Below, piece by piece: positions 9,179 to 18,967 of a stretch of 64,000 bases of DNA. The notes beneath the pieces were generated by a model that saw only the letters and a program-made list of their open reading frames with translations, had not been told where the DNA came from and made no database searches. Numbering within the stretch: position 1 is the stretch's first letter; every line of letters starts with the position of its first letter. A program made the translations under genes and the position numbers. The stretch spans positions 802,501 to 866,500 of the forward strand of contig NZ_CP050313.1 in NCBI RefSeq assembly GCF_011765625.1, read 5' to 3'. The DNA is from Shewanella aestuarii. GTDB lineage: Bacteria > Pseudomonadota > Gammaproteobacteria > Enterobacterales > Shewanellaceae.

Positions 9179-9967
9179 ATGACAAAACATCTTATGAAAG
9201 ACGCTGTTTCTATTCCAGAAACAGCGTTTGAACTATCAGAACATTTAGGTTTTTCTCGTGCTCAACCAGCTTTATGGGCTTGGTACGAAATAGCCGGTTC
9301 AGTGTTAAGCCATTATGTGGTTGATCCACAATTACGGTTACAAAAACTGTTTTCATGGTTTTATCAAGATCTTGGCTTTCAGCCACGCGATGACTACTTC
9401 AGTGTTGAAGCTGCGGATTTATGTTATTGCGTGTTAAAGCGTCAGGGTAATAGTACAACCTTAGCGACACTGATCATCTTGTTGGCCAAACAATTAGATT
9501 TACCGGTTGATGCCGTATTATTACCTGGGCATACGATTTTACGTAGTTTTGTTAATGATGAGCTTAAATACTTTGACCCGTTAACCGGACAGGAAATGAA
9601 TCGTCATCAATTGCATGTGTTAGTACGTGGTGAATTAGGTAATGCCGCAAAGCTAAAACCAAGCTATTTAAAGCCTGCTAGCATAAAGCGATTGATCAGT
9701 CGCATGCTGCACGAGTTAAAAGCGGGCTGCATAGTGAGCCAAAAATATGAACAAGCAATGGAATGTTGTAACTTGCTATTACAATGGCATCCTGATGATG
9801 TAAACCTAAATCGTGAAAGGGCATTTATTGCTCAGCAATTAGGTTGTATTAAGGTTGCCATGTCAGATTTGCAGCACTTTATTGATAATAGCCCGCATGA
9901 TCCTGTGATTGAATTGGTTAAGATGCAATTAAAAGAATTGAGCCAGCTCGCACAAACCTATCATTAA
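9179..9967 (+). CDS. sirB1: SirB1-family transglutaminase-like/TPR protein
   Basis: A soluble 262-residue protein of the SirB1 (YchA) family. The N-terminal two thirds form a transglutaminase-like fold (DLCYCVLKRQGNSTTLATLIILLAKQLDLPVDAVLLPGH, with the family's NSTTLA segment and the PGH motif). The C-terminal part (about 185-255) contains tetratricopeptide-like helices (EQAMECCNLLLQWHPDD, DLQHFIDNSPHDP). Biochemical function unknown. It starts ten bases after sirB2 and in other gammaproteobacteria directly precedes kdsA; here a DUF819 gene intervenes. No catalytic triad is asserted. Confidence 0.85.
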   Translation: MTKHLMKDAVSIPETAFELSEHLGFSRAQPALWAWYEIAGSVLSHYVVDPQLRLQKLFSWFYQDLGFQPRDDYFSVEAADLCYCVLKRQGNSTTLATLIILLAKQLDLPVDAVLLPGHTILRSFVNDELKYFDPLTGQEMNRHQLHVLVRGELGNAAKLKPSYLKPASIKRLISRMLHELKAGCIVSQKYEQAMECCNLLLQWHPDDVNLNRERAFIAQQLGCIKVAMSDLQHFIDNSPHDPVIELVKMQLKELSQLAQTYH

Positions 9968-9975
9968 TGAATGGA

Positions 9976-9999
9976 TGTCAGGCGCTAAAATGCCTGACA
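9976..9999 (+). terminator. Hairpin after sirB1
   Basis: A perfect eight-base inverted repeat, TGTCAGGC and GCCTGACA, with an eight-base loop, begins nine bases after the sirB1 stop. It is not followed by a T run, so it may be an mRNA 3' stabiliser or a weak terminator. Confidence 0.4.
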
Positions 10000-10150
10000 G
10001 TTCACACAGCGACACTTACATTGCATGATATGGTTAACCCTGTTTGAAAATCCAGCACACAACAATTAAAAACATAATAACAATAGTCATCATTAAAAAT
10101 TCTTTAGCGCTTTGCGCTATTTACAATGCTTTTGCAAGGGAGATAACTGC

Positions 10151-11398
10151 ATGACAACGTCTGCAATGGTCACGAATGACGCAACTGCGCTAGGTTTATT
10201 AGCAGCCATTCTAGGATTTGTGTTTTACACTAGCTCATCGCCACATCCGTTTTGGCAAAAATTCTATAAATTTATTCCCGCACTGCTTTTATGCTATTTC
10301 TTACCTTCACTATTAAATACCTTTGGGATTGTGGATGGTGAAAAGTCACAACTGTATTACGTTGCCTCTCGATACCTGCTACCTGCTTGCTTAGTATTAT
10401 TGATATTGAGTGTTGATTTAAAAGCTATTTTAGGACTTGGTCCTAAAGCTGTGATTATGTTTTTGACTGGTACTGTCGGGATTGTTATTGGTGGGCCGAT
10501 AGCGTTACTCGCGGTGTCTTTTATTGACCCAACATTGATAGGCAATAATGGCCCTGATGCGGTCTGGCGTGGCATGACAACGTTAGCAGGAAGTTGGATT
10601 GGTGGCGGTGCGAATCAAGCTGCGATGAAAGAGATTTATGAAGTAGGTGGCGAGATATTTTCTGTGATGGTGACGGTTGATGTCATCGTGGCTAATATTT
10701 GGATGGCGGTGTTGTTATTTTTGGCATCTAAAGCGAAAGAGATTGATACCAAAACAGGTGCTGACACAACAGCAATTGAACATCTTAAAGCGAAAGTGGA
10801 AAAATATCATGCTGAGCATGCGCGTATTCCTTCATTGCGCGATTTAATGATGATCGTAGCTGTTGGCTTTAGTATTACCGGTTTAGCACACTTAGTAGCT
10901 GATTTTCTTGGACCATTTTTTGAAGCAAACTACCCATGGACAGCAGATTATAGTTTAACCTCTAAGTTTTTCTGGTTAGTGGTGATTGTAACCACCATTG
11001 GTTTAGCAATGTCATTTAGCCCGGTGCGTCATTTAGAGGCTGCTGGCGCATCAAAAGTCGCTTCGGCATTTTTATACATCTTAGTGGCAACCATAGGTTT
11101 GCATATGGATGTGACTAAGATCATGGATACACCAATTTACTTTTTAGTGGGCATTGTGTGGATGTTGATCCATGCTGGTTTTATGTTATTAATTGCTAAA
11201 CTGATTAAAGCGCCGTTGTTTTATATGGCAGTGGGTAGTCAGGCAAACGTAGGTGGCGCGGCTTCTGCGCCTGTTGTAGCAGCGGCGTTTCACCCAGCAT
11301 TAGCACCCGTCGGTGTATTACTTGCGGTATTTGGTTATGCATTAGGTACCTACATGGCTTGGCTGTGTGGTCAGTTTTTACAATTTATCGGCGCGTAG
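10151..11398 (+). CDS. DUF819-family membrane permease
   Basis: A 415-residue polytopic protein with about ten or more hydrophobic segments and the DUF819 signature features. These include SSSPHPFWQKFYKFIPALLLCYFLPSLL near the start, TLAGSWIGGGANQAAMKEIY mid-protein and VGSQANVGGAASAPVVAAAF near the end. The two glycine-rich repeats in the halves suggest an inverted-repeat transporter of the bile acid/sodium symporter-like class; substrate unknown. I chose the ATG at 10151 because AAGGGAGA lies just upstream; a start at 10112 would add 13 hydrophilic residues. It lies 15 bases before kdsA and is likely cotranscribed with it, interrupting the usual sirB1-kdsA adjacency. Confidence 0.88.
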   Translation: MTTSAMVTNDATALGLLAAILGFVFYTSSSPHPFWQKFYKFIPALLLCYFLPSLLNTFGIVDGEKSQLYYVASRYLLPACLVLLILSVDLKAILGLGPKAVIMFLTGTVGIVIGGPIALLAVSFIDPTLIGNNGPDAVWRGMTTLAGSWIGGGANQAAMKEIYEVGGEIFSVMVTVDVIVANIWMAVLLFLASKAKEIDTKTGADTTAIEHLKAKVEKYHAEHARIPSLRDLMMIVAVGFSITGLAHLVADFLGPFFEANYPWTADYSLTSKFFWLVVIVTTIGLAMSFSPVRHLEAAGASKVASAFLYILVATIGLHMDVTKIMDTPIYFLVGIVWMLIHAGFMLLIAKLIKAPLFYMAVGSQANVGGAASAPVVAAAFHPALAPVGVLLAVFGYALGTYMAWLCGQFLQFIGA

Positions 11399-12265
<867 letters not shown>

Positions 12266-12314
12266 CCTTTTATCATAAATTGTTATCCAGTTTGATAACT
12301 AAGCATGATAGATT

Positions 12315-12342
12315 AAAAGCCCTGAATTTTCAGGGCTTTTTG
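12315..12342 (+). terminator. Rho-independent terminator of kdsA
   Basis: The stem AAAAGCCCTGA / TCAGGGCTTTT with an ATTT loop and a following T run, 50 bases after the kdsA stop. Confidence 0.9.
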
Positions 12343-12366
12343 TTACTGGCTGTTAGGGATTAGCTA

Positions 12367-13239
12367 ATGTGGATCTTTTTTACTGTCATGGCGGCGTTTA
12401 TGCAGGCATGGCGCAATGCATTTCAAAGCCAGTTAAGTCAAGATATTAAGGTTGCAGGGGTGACACTTGCTCGCTTTATTTGGGCGGGACCATTGGCGGC
12501 TTGTTACCTTTTAGGGCTAAATTATTGGCAACCCACGGCAATGCCTGATTTTAATCAATCTTTTTGGGGCTTTGTGGTTGGGGCTTCATTGATGCAAATT
12601 CTAGCGACAGGCCTAATGGTTAAGTTATTCAAAATGAAGAACTTTGCGGTTGGTGCAGGACTTGCCAAAAGTGAAGCCTTAGTTGCAGCTATTTTGGGAA
12701 TGCTGTTTTTTGGCACGCAATTAAGTTTGTTGGGTTGGCTGGGGGTACTGCTTGGTGGTATCGCCATTATGTTGTTAAGTACTCAACAGGGGATTCAAAC
12801 CTTGTCATTAAAAACCGTATTGCTTGGTATTGCCTGTGGCAGTGCCTTTGCGATGACCTCCTTATGGGTAAGGGAAGCGAGTTTACAACTTGATATGCCA
12901 TTTCCTCATGGTGCCGCCTGGGTGTTATTAACCGTAATCAGTTTGCAAACTTTGTTGCTAGTGAGTTTTTTACTGCTATACGATAAATCGACGTTAGTAG
13001 CACTGTGGCAACGGCCTAAATTAACCTTATTGATTAGCATTAGTAGTTGTATCGGTTCGATAGGTTGGTTTACGGCAATGTCATTACAGGCTGTGCCTTA
13101 TGTGAAAACCTTGGGCCAAATTGAAGTGTTTTTTATGATGCTTATTTCCAGTTTATGGTTAAAGCAAAAGTTGAAGAAAAATGACATGCTTGGGCTTGTG
13201 TTAATTGCGATTGCCGCAGTATTGGTGATGTGGAGTTAA
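12367..13239 (+). CDS. EamA-family drug/metabolite-type transporter
   Basis: A 290-residue inner-membrane protein with about ten predicted helices arranged as two EamA repeats (residues 1-137 and about 145-290). The first repeat opens MWIFFTVMAAFMQAWRNAFQ with LARFIWAGPLA; the second ends VFFMMLISSLWLKQKLKKNDMLGLVLI, the typical EamA closing pattern. The substrate cannot be deduced. It starts 25 bases beyond the kdsA terminator and is probably its own transcript. The next gene, panE, is convergent. Confidence 0.88.
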   Translation: MWIFFTVMAAFMQAWRNAFQSQLSQDIKVAGVTLARFIWAGPLAACYLLGLNYWQPTAMPDFNQSFWGFVVGASLMQILATGLMVKLFKMKNFAVGAGLAKSEALVAAILGMLFFGTQLSLLGWLGVLLGGIAIMLLSTQQGIQTLSLKTVLLGIACGSAFAMTSLWVREASLQLDMPFPHGAAWVLLTVISLQTLLLVSFLLLYDKSTLVALWQRPKLTLLISISSCIGSIGWFTAMSLQAVPYVKTLGQIEVFFMMLISSLWLKQKLKKNDMLGLVLIAIAAVLVMWS

Positions 13240-13306
13240 TCTTGGTTTGATCTGCTAATAAGCGATTAGCTAATGCCGTTATCAATCAACAAAACGCTAT
13301 AAAGTC

Positions 13307-14248
13307 TTATGCATTGCCCATTTGGTATAAGGCGCTTATGCGATCAAGGTTGAGTTGATTTGCAGGGGTGACAATACCGTGGTGCTTAGCTCTGTTAACA
13401 ATAAAACCACTGATAAACTCGATTTCGGTTTGCCGGTTCGATTGAATATCTTGCCACATCGACGAGATATTATTGGCGGTTAACTGGCAAACGGTTAACA
13501 CACTTCGACAGCACTCTTTTTCATCTAAGTTAATCCCGTCTGCGCTGGCAACTAACACGCATTCACTAATCACCGCTTTTATTTCATCTTGATACGCATC
13601 ATCGATTAGCTGTCCATTTGGGCATTGGTAATAAGCGGTTAACGGATTAATCGCGCAGTTAATGATTAACTTAAGCCAAAGCGCTGTTTGAATATCGCTT
13701 AGCCAACAACTATTTGGAATGGCATTGGTGATACACTTTTGAATTGCCTCATCTAGCGGTGCACCACAAAAGTGACCGAAACTGGTTTTGCCCTCACCGG
13801 TATGTTTGACATGCCAAGGGCTAATACGCAGTGCCCCTTGCGATGTGGTGGCAAGGGTTAAACCCATTTGTGGGAAGTCTTGCAGCAACTTCGCCACTGC
13901 TAAATGTGGTCCCATACCATTATGTAACAAGATAATATGGCAATCAGGCTTAACTTTATTGAGTATCGACAAGACTAGCGGATGAACTTGATAAGCTTTG
14001 ACACAAACAATAACGACATCAATATTGGCCAGTTGCTCACTTTTAATATCTAAAAGCGACAATGTTTGAGAGTGTGGATTACCCATTAAGTCGGTAAAAC
14101 TTATTGATTGTGGTTGTGCTTGGCGACTCACTAAATCAACCCTAAATGAGTGACTAAGGTGATGGGTTAAAATGTGTGCTGATAGCTGGGAAAAAATTAA
14201 CTGTCCAATTGCGCCAGCACCCAATACGCCAATGTGTTTGCGACCCAT
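13307..14248 (-). CDS. panE: 2-dehydropantoate 2-reductase (ketopantoate reductase)
   Basis: NADPH-dependent reduction of ketopantoate to pantoate in coenzyme A synthesis. The 313-residue product starts with the Rossmann motif GAGAIG at residues 10-15, has VCVKAYQ with the conserved Lys84, HNGMGPH as the HNG motif, and the C-domain block ALWLKLIINCAINPLTA with the catalytic Lys and Asn. Overall similarity to the classical enzyme is clear, although distant paralogues with other substrates exist. It is followed on the same strand by nothing close; the upstream neighbour is the VanZ-like gene 30 bases away, so the two may be cotranscribed. Confidence 0.85.
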   Translation of the reverse strand: MGRKHIGVLGAGAIGQLIFSQLSAHILTHHLSHSFRVDLVSRQAQPQSISFTDLMGNPHSQTLSLLDIKSEQLANIDVVIVCVKAYQVHPLVLSILNKVKPDCHIILLHNGMGPHLAVAKLLQDFPQMGLTLATTSQGALRISPWHVKHTGEGKTSFGHFCGAPLDEAIQKCITNAIPNSCWLSDIQTALWLKLIINCAINPLTAYYQCPNGQLIDDAYQDEIKAVISECVLVASADGINLDEKECCRSVLTVCQLTANNISSMWQDIQSNRQTEIEFISGFIVNRAKHHGIVTPANQLNLDRISALYQMGNA

Positions 14249-14278
14249 AAACGACCCTTTTCCAAGCTGATTGAAAAA

Positions 14279-14635
14279 TTAATGCTTCAAACGCAATTTT
14301 TTGTACTGTAAAAATGTAAAGTTAACTAAGTAAAATAAGGCGATACCGGCTAAGTCTGCAAGCATATCAGCAACCGAGGCGCTGCGATAAGGCAAACGAG
14401 ATTGAATCAGCTCTATCAAGGCAGCATAACCTGCCAGCACCCCAACTAAATAATACCATTTAGGTTTAAAGGCATAATGAGCAAGAAAAGAAAGCGCAAA
14501 AAAACTACCTAAGTGACCTACTTTATCCATATGGGTAAATGTTTGCGGGTAGTTGGGTTTGGAGAAAACTAAGTAGCTAGTGACCACAACTGCGAGCAAT
14601 AACGCCAGTTTAAAAGCATTTCGATAATTAATCAC
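14279..14635 (-). CDS. VanZ-family small membrane protein
   Basis: A 118-residue inner-membrane protein with four hydrophobic segments. It has the VanZ-like pattern DKVGHLGSFFALSFLAHYAF (about 37-56) and ELIQSRLPYRSASVADMLADLAGIALFYL (about 74-102), the second being the family's ExxQ...R..D..D..N-like conserved strip. The name comes from VanZ of glycopeptide-resistance clusters, but most chromosomal members have no known role and none is implied here. It lies just upstream of panE on the same strand. Confidence 0.85.
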   Translation of the reverse strand: MINYRNAFKLALLLAVVVTSYLVFSKPNYPQTFTHMDKVGHLGSFFALSFLAHYAFKPKWYYLVGVLAGYAALIELIQSRLPYRSASVADMLADLAGIALFYLVNFTFLQYKKLRLKH

Positions 14636-14787
14636 AAGCGTTACATCTGCCTTAAGGCTGTTTGAAAATAACCTTCATCATAAAAAAACTACCGCACAAA
14701 GTCATCTATATTCAGTCTAAGCATCGCCAAAAACCGACTTTTCACGTTAAAATAGCCCAATACATTACGTTTTAAGTGAGAATTCTT

Positions 14788-15273
14788 ATGCCATCAATGG
14801 ATATTGTTTCAGAAGTCGATAAAGTTGAGCTGCGTAATGCGGTGGATAATGCTAGACGCGAACTTGATAAGCGATTCGATTTTCGTGGGAAAAACCCTGA
14901 TATTGAATTAAAAGATTTTGTGGTGACCTTGTCGGCAGACGATGATTTTACCTGCAATCAAATGGTCGATTTATTTAGAATGCAGTTGAGTAAGCGAAAT
15001 GTTGATCCTTCATCAATGGAAGTTGATGATAAACCATTGCATACGGGCAAAACCTTCTCGTTAAAAGTTAAGTTTAAAGAAGGCATTGAATCACTTACCG
15101 CCAAAAAACTGGTTAAGCAAATCAAAGACAGTAAGTTAAAAGTGCAAGCGGCGATTCAGGGCGATAGTGTCCGAGTGACGGGTAAAAAGCGTGATGATTT
15201 ACAAGCGGTAATGCGTCTCGCGAAAGAGTCTGATCTTGGTCAGCCATTCCAGTTTAATAATTTTAAAGATTAA
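14788..15273 (+). CDS. yajQ: YajQ-family nucleotide-binding protein (DUF520)
   Basis: A 161-residue cytoplasmic protein of the UPF0234/YajQ family. It starts [22 protein letters not shown], and continues with the family blocks DKRFDFRGK and [31 protein letters not shown]. Members bind nucleotides, and some bind cyclic di-GMP; that activity is not demonstrable here. The ATG at 14788 gives the family N-terminus; a GTG at 14776 is in frame but its region looks like the ribosome-binding site (AAGTGAG). A strong bidirectional terminator follows. Confidence 0.93.
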   Translation: MPSMDIVSEVDKVELRNAVDNARRELDKRFDFRGKNPDIELKDFVVTLSADDDFTCNQMVDLFRMQLSKRNVDPSSMEVDDKPLHTGKTFSLKVKFKEGIESLTAKKLVKQIKDSKLKVQAAIQGDSVRVTGKKRDDLQAVMRLAKESDLGQPFQFNNFKD

Positions 15274-15315
15274 CTTTTTAGTTATTGGCTATGATTTCAA
15301 CTCGTGAATCATAGT

Positions 15316-15356
15316 AAAAAAGACGGCTAGCAAAGTCCTGCTAGCCGTCATTTTTT
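15316..15356. terminator. Bidirectional terminator between yajQ and ampG
   Basis: A perfect 11-base stem GACGGCTAGCA (15322-15332) and TGCTAGCCGTC (15339-15349), flanked by an A run on the left and a T run on the right. It can terminate yajQ on plus and ampG on minus. Confidence 0.88.
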
Positions 15357-15371
15357 ATGGCGAGGATATTG

Positions 15372-16778
15372 TTATTGTGACAATTCCGGTGTTGTTTCTG
15401 CATCGGTTTTTGTTGCTGATTGAATGTTGGCGCGGTTAACCAATGCAATTAATATTAATACCGGAAAGCCGATCAAACTGGCGGCAATAAAGAAGTTAAT
15501 ATAGCCAAAGGCGTTAACATAAGTGCCCGAGAACCCTGCAATAAATTTAGGGAATAGCAGCATAATGGATGATAATAAAGCATATTGGGTTGCGCTGTAT
15601 CCACTGCTGGTTAGGCTAGATAAATAAGCAATAAAGGCTGCGGTGGCAATGCCGGCACTGAAATTATCAACAGATATGGCAAAGGTTAAAAACGACACGT
15701 TGTAACCAATATAGGCTTGCCAAGCAAAAAGCAAATTAGTCAGCGCCACTAATAACGCACCTAAAAATAGTATTTTCATTGTGCCATAACGCATGATTAA
15801 AACACCACCAGCACCCGCTCCCAGTAAGGTCATAATCAGACCATATACTTTGCTTAAAAAGGCAATTTCCTCTTTGCTAAACCCCAGATCGACATAGAAC
15901 ACATTAGCCATAATGCCCATGACGATGTCGGATATGCGGTAACAAGAAATGAGCAATAAAATTAGAATGGCGCTTTTACCATAACGCTTAAAAAAATCGA
16001 TAAACGGCAAGATACTGGCGTTATATATCCAGGCAAAACTTTTGGCAAACAGCGGCGGGTAACGCTTAGCAAAATCTTGTTGGAGCTTTAGCTCAATTTC
16101 ATCAGCGGCTTTGGTATCCACTTCAGGTTCTTTGGCAAATAATGTGGTGATTAAGCCAACCCCCATTAAAATCGCCATAACAAAATAAGCGGTTTGCCAA
16201 GATTCAAGGCTATACGCTTGGCTATCGGGCGATACCCATGCGGCAATGGTTAAGGCTCCTGCAGTTGCAACAATCATGGCGCTGCGATACCCCACCTGAT
16301 AAGCGGCGGCTAATGCGGCCTGCATTTTTTCTGGGGCAGACTCAATGCGAAACGCATCAATAACGATATCTTGTGTAGCAGAGGCAAAAGCCAATAATAG
16401 GGCGCATACCGCTAATCGCTCAAGGTTTTCAATCGGATCGCTAACAGACATGCCTATTATTGCGGCAATCAGGCATAACTGAGCGAAGATCATCCAGCCT
16501 CTGCGTCTACCAAACAGCGAGGTAAATATGGGGAGTGCCATTCTATCGACTAAGGGCGACCAAGCCCATTTAAAGGCGTAAGTGAGTGCTATCCAGCTAA
16601 AATATCCAATTGCAGCTCTGTCAACGCCAGCTTCTCTTAACCAAAAACTTAAGGTTGAAAAAACCAGCATTAATGGTAAGCCAGCTGAGAAACCTAGCAA
16701 TAATAAAATCAGTACCCGTTTATGGTAATAAACGGCAAACAGGTCACGACAACGGCTGAAAATATCTGACATGAGCAT
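15372..16778 (-). CDS. ampG: AmpG-family muropeptide permease
   Basis: AmpG imports GlcNAc-anhydromuropeptides from the periplasm for peptidoglycan recycling. The 468-residue protein has 12-14 hydrophobic segments with the major-facilitator layout. Family blocks are visible: LLGFSAGLPLMLVFSTLSFWLREAGVDRAAIGYFSWIALTYAFKWAWSPLVDR (residues about 27-79), LFGRRRGWM and SATQDIVIDAFRIE. An ATG two codons later (16772) is an equally good start. It lies near yajG and a cyclophilin on the same strand; yajG-ampG proximity is also seen in Escherichia coli. Together with the AmgK/MurU-like genes at 48.6-50.4 kb it supports an active recycling route. Confidence 0.92.
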   Translation of the reverse strand: MLMSDIFSRCRDLFAVYYHKRVLILLLLGFSAGLPLMLVFSTLSFWLREAGVDRAAIGYFSWIALTYAFKWAWSPLVDRMALPIFTSLFGRRRGWMIFAQLCLIAAIIGMSVSDPIENLERLAVCALLLAFASATQDIVIDAFRIESAPEKMQAALAAAYQVGYRSAMIVATAGALTIAAWVSPDSQAYSLESWQTAYFVMAILMGVGLITTLFAKEPEVDTKAADEIELKLQQDFAKRYPPLFAKSFAWIYNASILPFIDFFKRYGKSAILILLLISCYRISDIVMGIMANVFYVDLGFSKEEIAFLSKVYGLIMTLLGAGAGGVLIMRYGTMKILFLGALLVALTNLLFAWQAYIGYNVSFLTFAISVDNFSAGIATAAFIAYLSSLTSSGYSATQYALLSSIMLLFPKFIAGFSGTYVNAFGYINFFIAASLIGFPVLILIALVNRANIQSATKTDAETTPELSQ

Positions 16779-16861
16779 CGGGGCAATTGAGTAATGACAA
16801 GTAGCTTAAGGGGTGGGCTTAAATGGTTCAAGCTTATTTGGCTTAGCTAGGTTATTTAACA

Positions 16862-16891
16862 AAAACCTTATGCTATTGAGTATAAGGTTTT
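16862..16891 (-). terminator. Terminator downstream of the 111-residue hypothetical gene
   Basis: The inverted repeat AAAACCTTA and TAAGGTTTT with a 12-base loop. Read on the minus strand it ends in a T run and lies about 50 bases beyond that gene's stop. Confidence 0.65.
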
Positions 16892-16941
16892 GAAGAGTAT
16901 TTAAAGCTTATAAAAAAGAAAGTGATAACATTGCTTTAAAT

Positions 16942-17277
16942 TTATGGCCGAATGCCTATGCATAACTGAGGTAGGTTGCCACCGATATTGATGTAGTCAC
17001 AGCATTCATCAACTTGCTGTCGTAAAAACTGGTTGCCGCGCAGCGCCCAGGCTGGCCACTTATCAAAACAATGCAGTAGATGCCAAAAAACCTTTTCAGT
17101 ATCAGATTGAGGCACATTCATTGTTGGTGTCATTTCAGTTAAGTGTTGCCACTCTTCTAATACATCCCACATATAGAGTTGGATTTCTTTATAGTCTAAT
17201 TGGTCTTCTAAAAAAGCTTTGCCATAATAAGCTAATTGCGGGGCCTTAGTCTCAATAAAATCATTCGCTGTCATCAT
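16942..17277 (-). CDS. Conserved-looking small cytoplasmic protein, function unknown
   Basis: A 111-residue acidic, Trp-rich protein (YMWDVLEEWQHL, WPAWALRGNQFLRQQVDECC). It has no signal peptide or membrane segment. I chose the ATG at 17277 because an AAGGA ribosome-binding site lies at 17287-17291; a TTG at 17295 would include that site in the coding region. No family is recognised with confidence. It is bounded by its own terminator and by a 265-base gap upstream, so it is probably a single-gene unit. Confidence 0.65.
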   Translation of the reverse strand: MMTANDFIETKAPQLAYYGKAFLEDQLDYKEIQLYMWDVLEEWQHLTEMTPTMNVPQSDTEKVFWHLLHCFDKWPAWALRGNQFLRQQVDECCDYINIGGNLPQLCIGIRP

Positions 17278-17542
17278 AATAAAACGTCCTTGCACAATAA
17301 ATGGTAACTGCTTAACTGGTAAATTAGAGTATAGATGCTAAATTCAAAAAAGACAGGAAATATGACAAAAATATTACATATCAGACAATACTTTTTTATT
17401 CAATAAAGTCATAGGTTTGGCACTTTTTTCTAGAAGGGTAATAAATAATAACTAAAGATTTTTATATTTTGTGTCGATAACGCGCTGAGTTGATCAAATG
17501 CTATGGAGATATTCAACTCAGCGGCAATCATGGGCAAATTGT

Positions 17543-18142
17543 CTAGCGAGCTAATAAGGTAGCTTTTTTCAATAGGATAGGTTCAACTGGGAAATCTGGC
17601 CAATTTAAGGTGGCATTATTTTCGGTAGCAACAAGTGACATGGCTTCTAGTACTTGCATACCCTCAACGACTTCACCAAATACAGCATAACCCCATCGAC
17701 GCTTTGATGGGTCGAGTTTTTTATTATCTGCCACATTAAAATAGAATTGACGGGTTGCTGAATGTGGATCGTTATCGCGAGCCATAGCGATAGTGCCTAA
17801 TCCATTTGATAAGCCATTACCGGACTCGTTGACAACAGGGTTCATTGATGGCAACTCTTCAAGTTTTGGGGTTAGTCCGCCTCCTTGTACAACAAACTCT
17901 TCAATTACGCGATGAAACAGAGTGTTGTCATAGTCACCTTTTACCACATAAGTTAAAAAGTTATCCACGGTGCGGGGGGCGCGGGTGCGATCTAACTCAA
18001 CGACAATTTTTCCCATACTGGTGTCAAACTCAACCTTGGGATAGAGGGTTTCTTTTTGAATATCAATAGCAGCATGAGCGTTTAGGCTGCTGAGTATGAT
18101 TATTGCCGCTAAGTTTATTTTTGCTAACAATCTATTGAACAT
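17543..18142 (-). CDS. Periplasmic cyclophilin-type peptidyl-prolyl isomerase
   Basis: A 199-residue protein with an N-terminal signal peptide (hydrophobic residues about 10-25, cleavage after AHA). A single cyclophilin domain follows. Typical cyclophilin blocks are visible: VELDRTRAPRTVDNFLTYV, YDNTLFHRVIEEFVVQGGG (with the catalytic-type F-H-R-V), GTIAMARDNDPHSATRQFYFNVADN, and YAVFGEVVEGMQVLEAM. It would catalyse proline isomerisation in the periplasm, similar to PpiA. It sits 34 bases downstream of yajG on the same strand, suggesting a small envelope operon. Confidence 0.93.
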   Translation of the reverse strand: MFNRLLAKINLAAIIILSSLNAHAAIDIQKETLYPKVEFDTSMGKIVVELDRTRAPRTVDNFLTYVVKGDYDNTLFHRVIEEFVVQGGGLTPKLEELPSMNPVVNESGNGLSNGLGTIAMARDNDPHSATRQFYFNVADNKKLDPSKRRWGYAVFGEVVEGMQVLEAMSLVATENNATLNWPDFPVEPILLKKATLLAR

Positions 18143-18176
18143 GAAAAGTCCTTAATTTCTGTTTAGTTAGATGGCT

Positions 18177-18743
18177 TTATTGGTTTAAGAATTGATGTAG
18201 TTCGGTGTCATTTAAAATGTCGCTAGTTAGCTTGTTGATTAACTTATTAATATCGAGTTCTAAAGTAGCAAAGTCTGGGCTAAGTGGGCCTTTTAAAAAA
18301 CCATTTCCGCTAAAACTTTTCGTTAATTCTTGACGTGCATTTTGTGCTTTTACATTAATGACTAAACGTGTTTTGGCTTCATAGTTAAAAGTGTTGTCGG
18401 TGACATCTGTGAGTAAGTATGCCAATTGAAATTGCACTTTTTTAGTGGCGGCAGGGTCAATCACATAACCTGCTTTACGCATGCCGGAACGAAACAGCGA
18501 TTCAAGTTGGAGCCGCACAGGTTCGCTGGCACTGACTAATCTGGGTGGTTTTGGGGCTTGATCAAATTGCACAATAAAGTTTTTAGTACGGGTGTCAATG
18601 ACCTCAACAAATACGGGAATATCGTTTTCGGTTTGTAAGCTTACCGAACCTAGACTTGGATTTAATGCAATGTGAGTTGGCTCATGACTAGCACAAGCAC
18701 TTAAAAGTAAAACGCTAACTAAAGTGGGAACAGTAATTTTCAT
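18177..18743 (-). CDS. yajG: YajG-family lipoprotein
   Basis: A 188-residue lipoprotein precursor with lipobox LSAC giving lipidated Cys17, followed by ASHEPTHIALNPSL. The domain matches the YajG family (PFAM DUF), including FVEVIDTRTKNF and LRSGMRKAGYVID-like text (LFRSGMRKAGYVIDPAA). Function is unknown; a role in the envelope follows from the lipid anchor. The gene precedes the periplasmic cyclophilin and lies near ampG, as in Escherichia coli, where yajG and ampG are adjacent. Confidence 0.85.
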   Translation of the reverse strand: MKITVPTLVSVLLLSACASHEPTHIALNPSLGSVSLQTENDIPVFVEVIDTRTKNFIVQFDQAPKPPRLVSASEPVRLQLESLFRSGMRKAGYVIDPAATKKVQFQLAYLLTDVTDNTFNYEAKTRLVINVKAQNARQELTKSFSGNGFLKGPLSPDFATLELDINKLINKLTSDILNDTELHQFLNQ

Positions 18744-18967
18744 GGTTAAAACTTTGCAAACTAATGATGGACAAAATGATACCAGAATTCCACATTTTGA
18801 ACAGTGTATGACATATTTTGTCAGTTAAGCCAATGGTCTAAGTCGATGGCATATTTACCAAAATAACCACTGATTTACCTGCCCAGCCTCTTGCTTTGCT
18901 GGTTGACAATTTATCACTATCAGGTCAAGTTATTAGCATAATAATAAGTGTTAATATTGGACGTATT

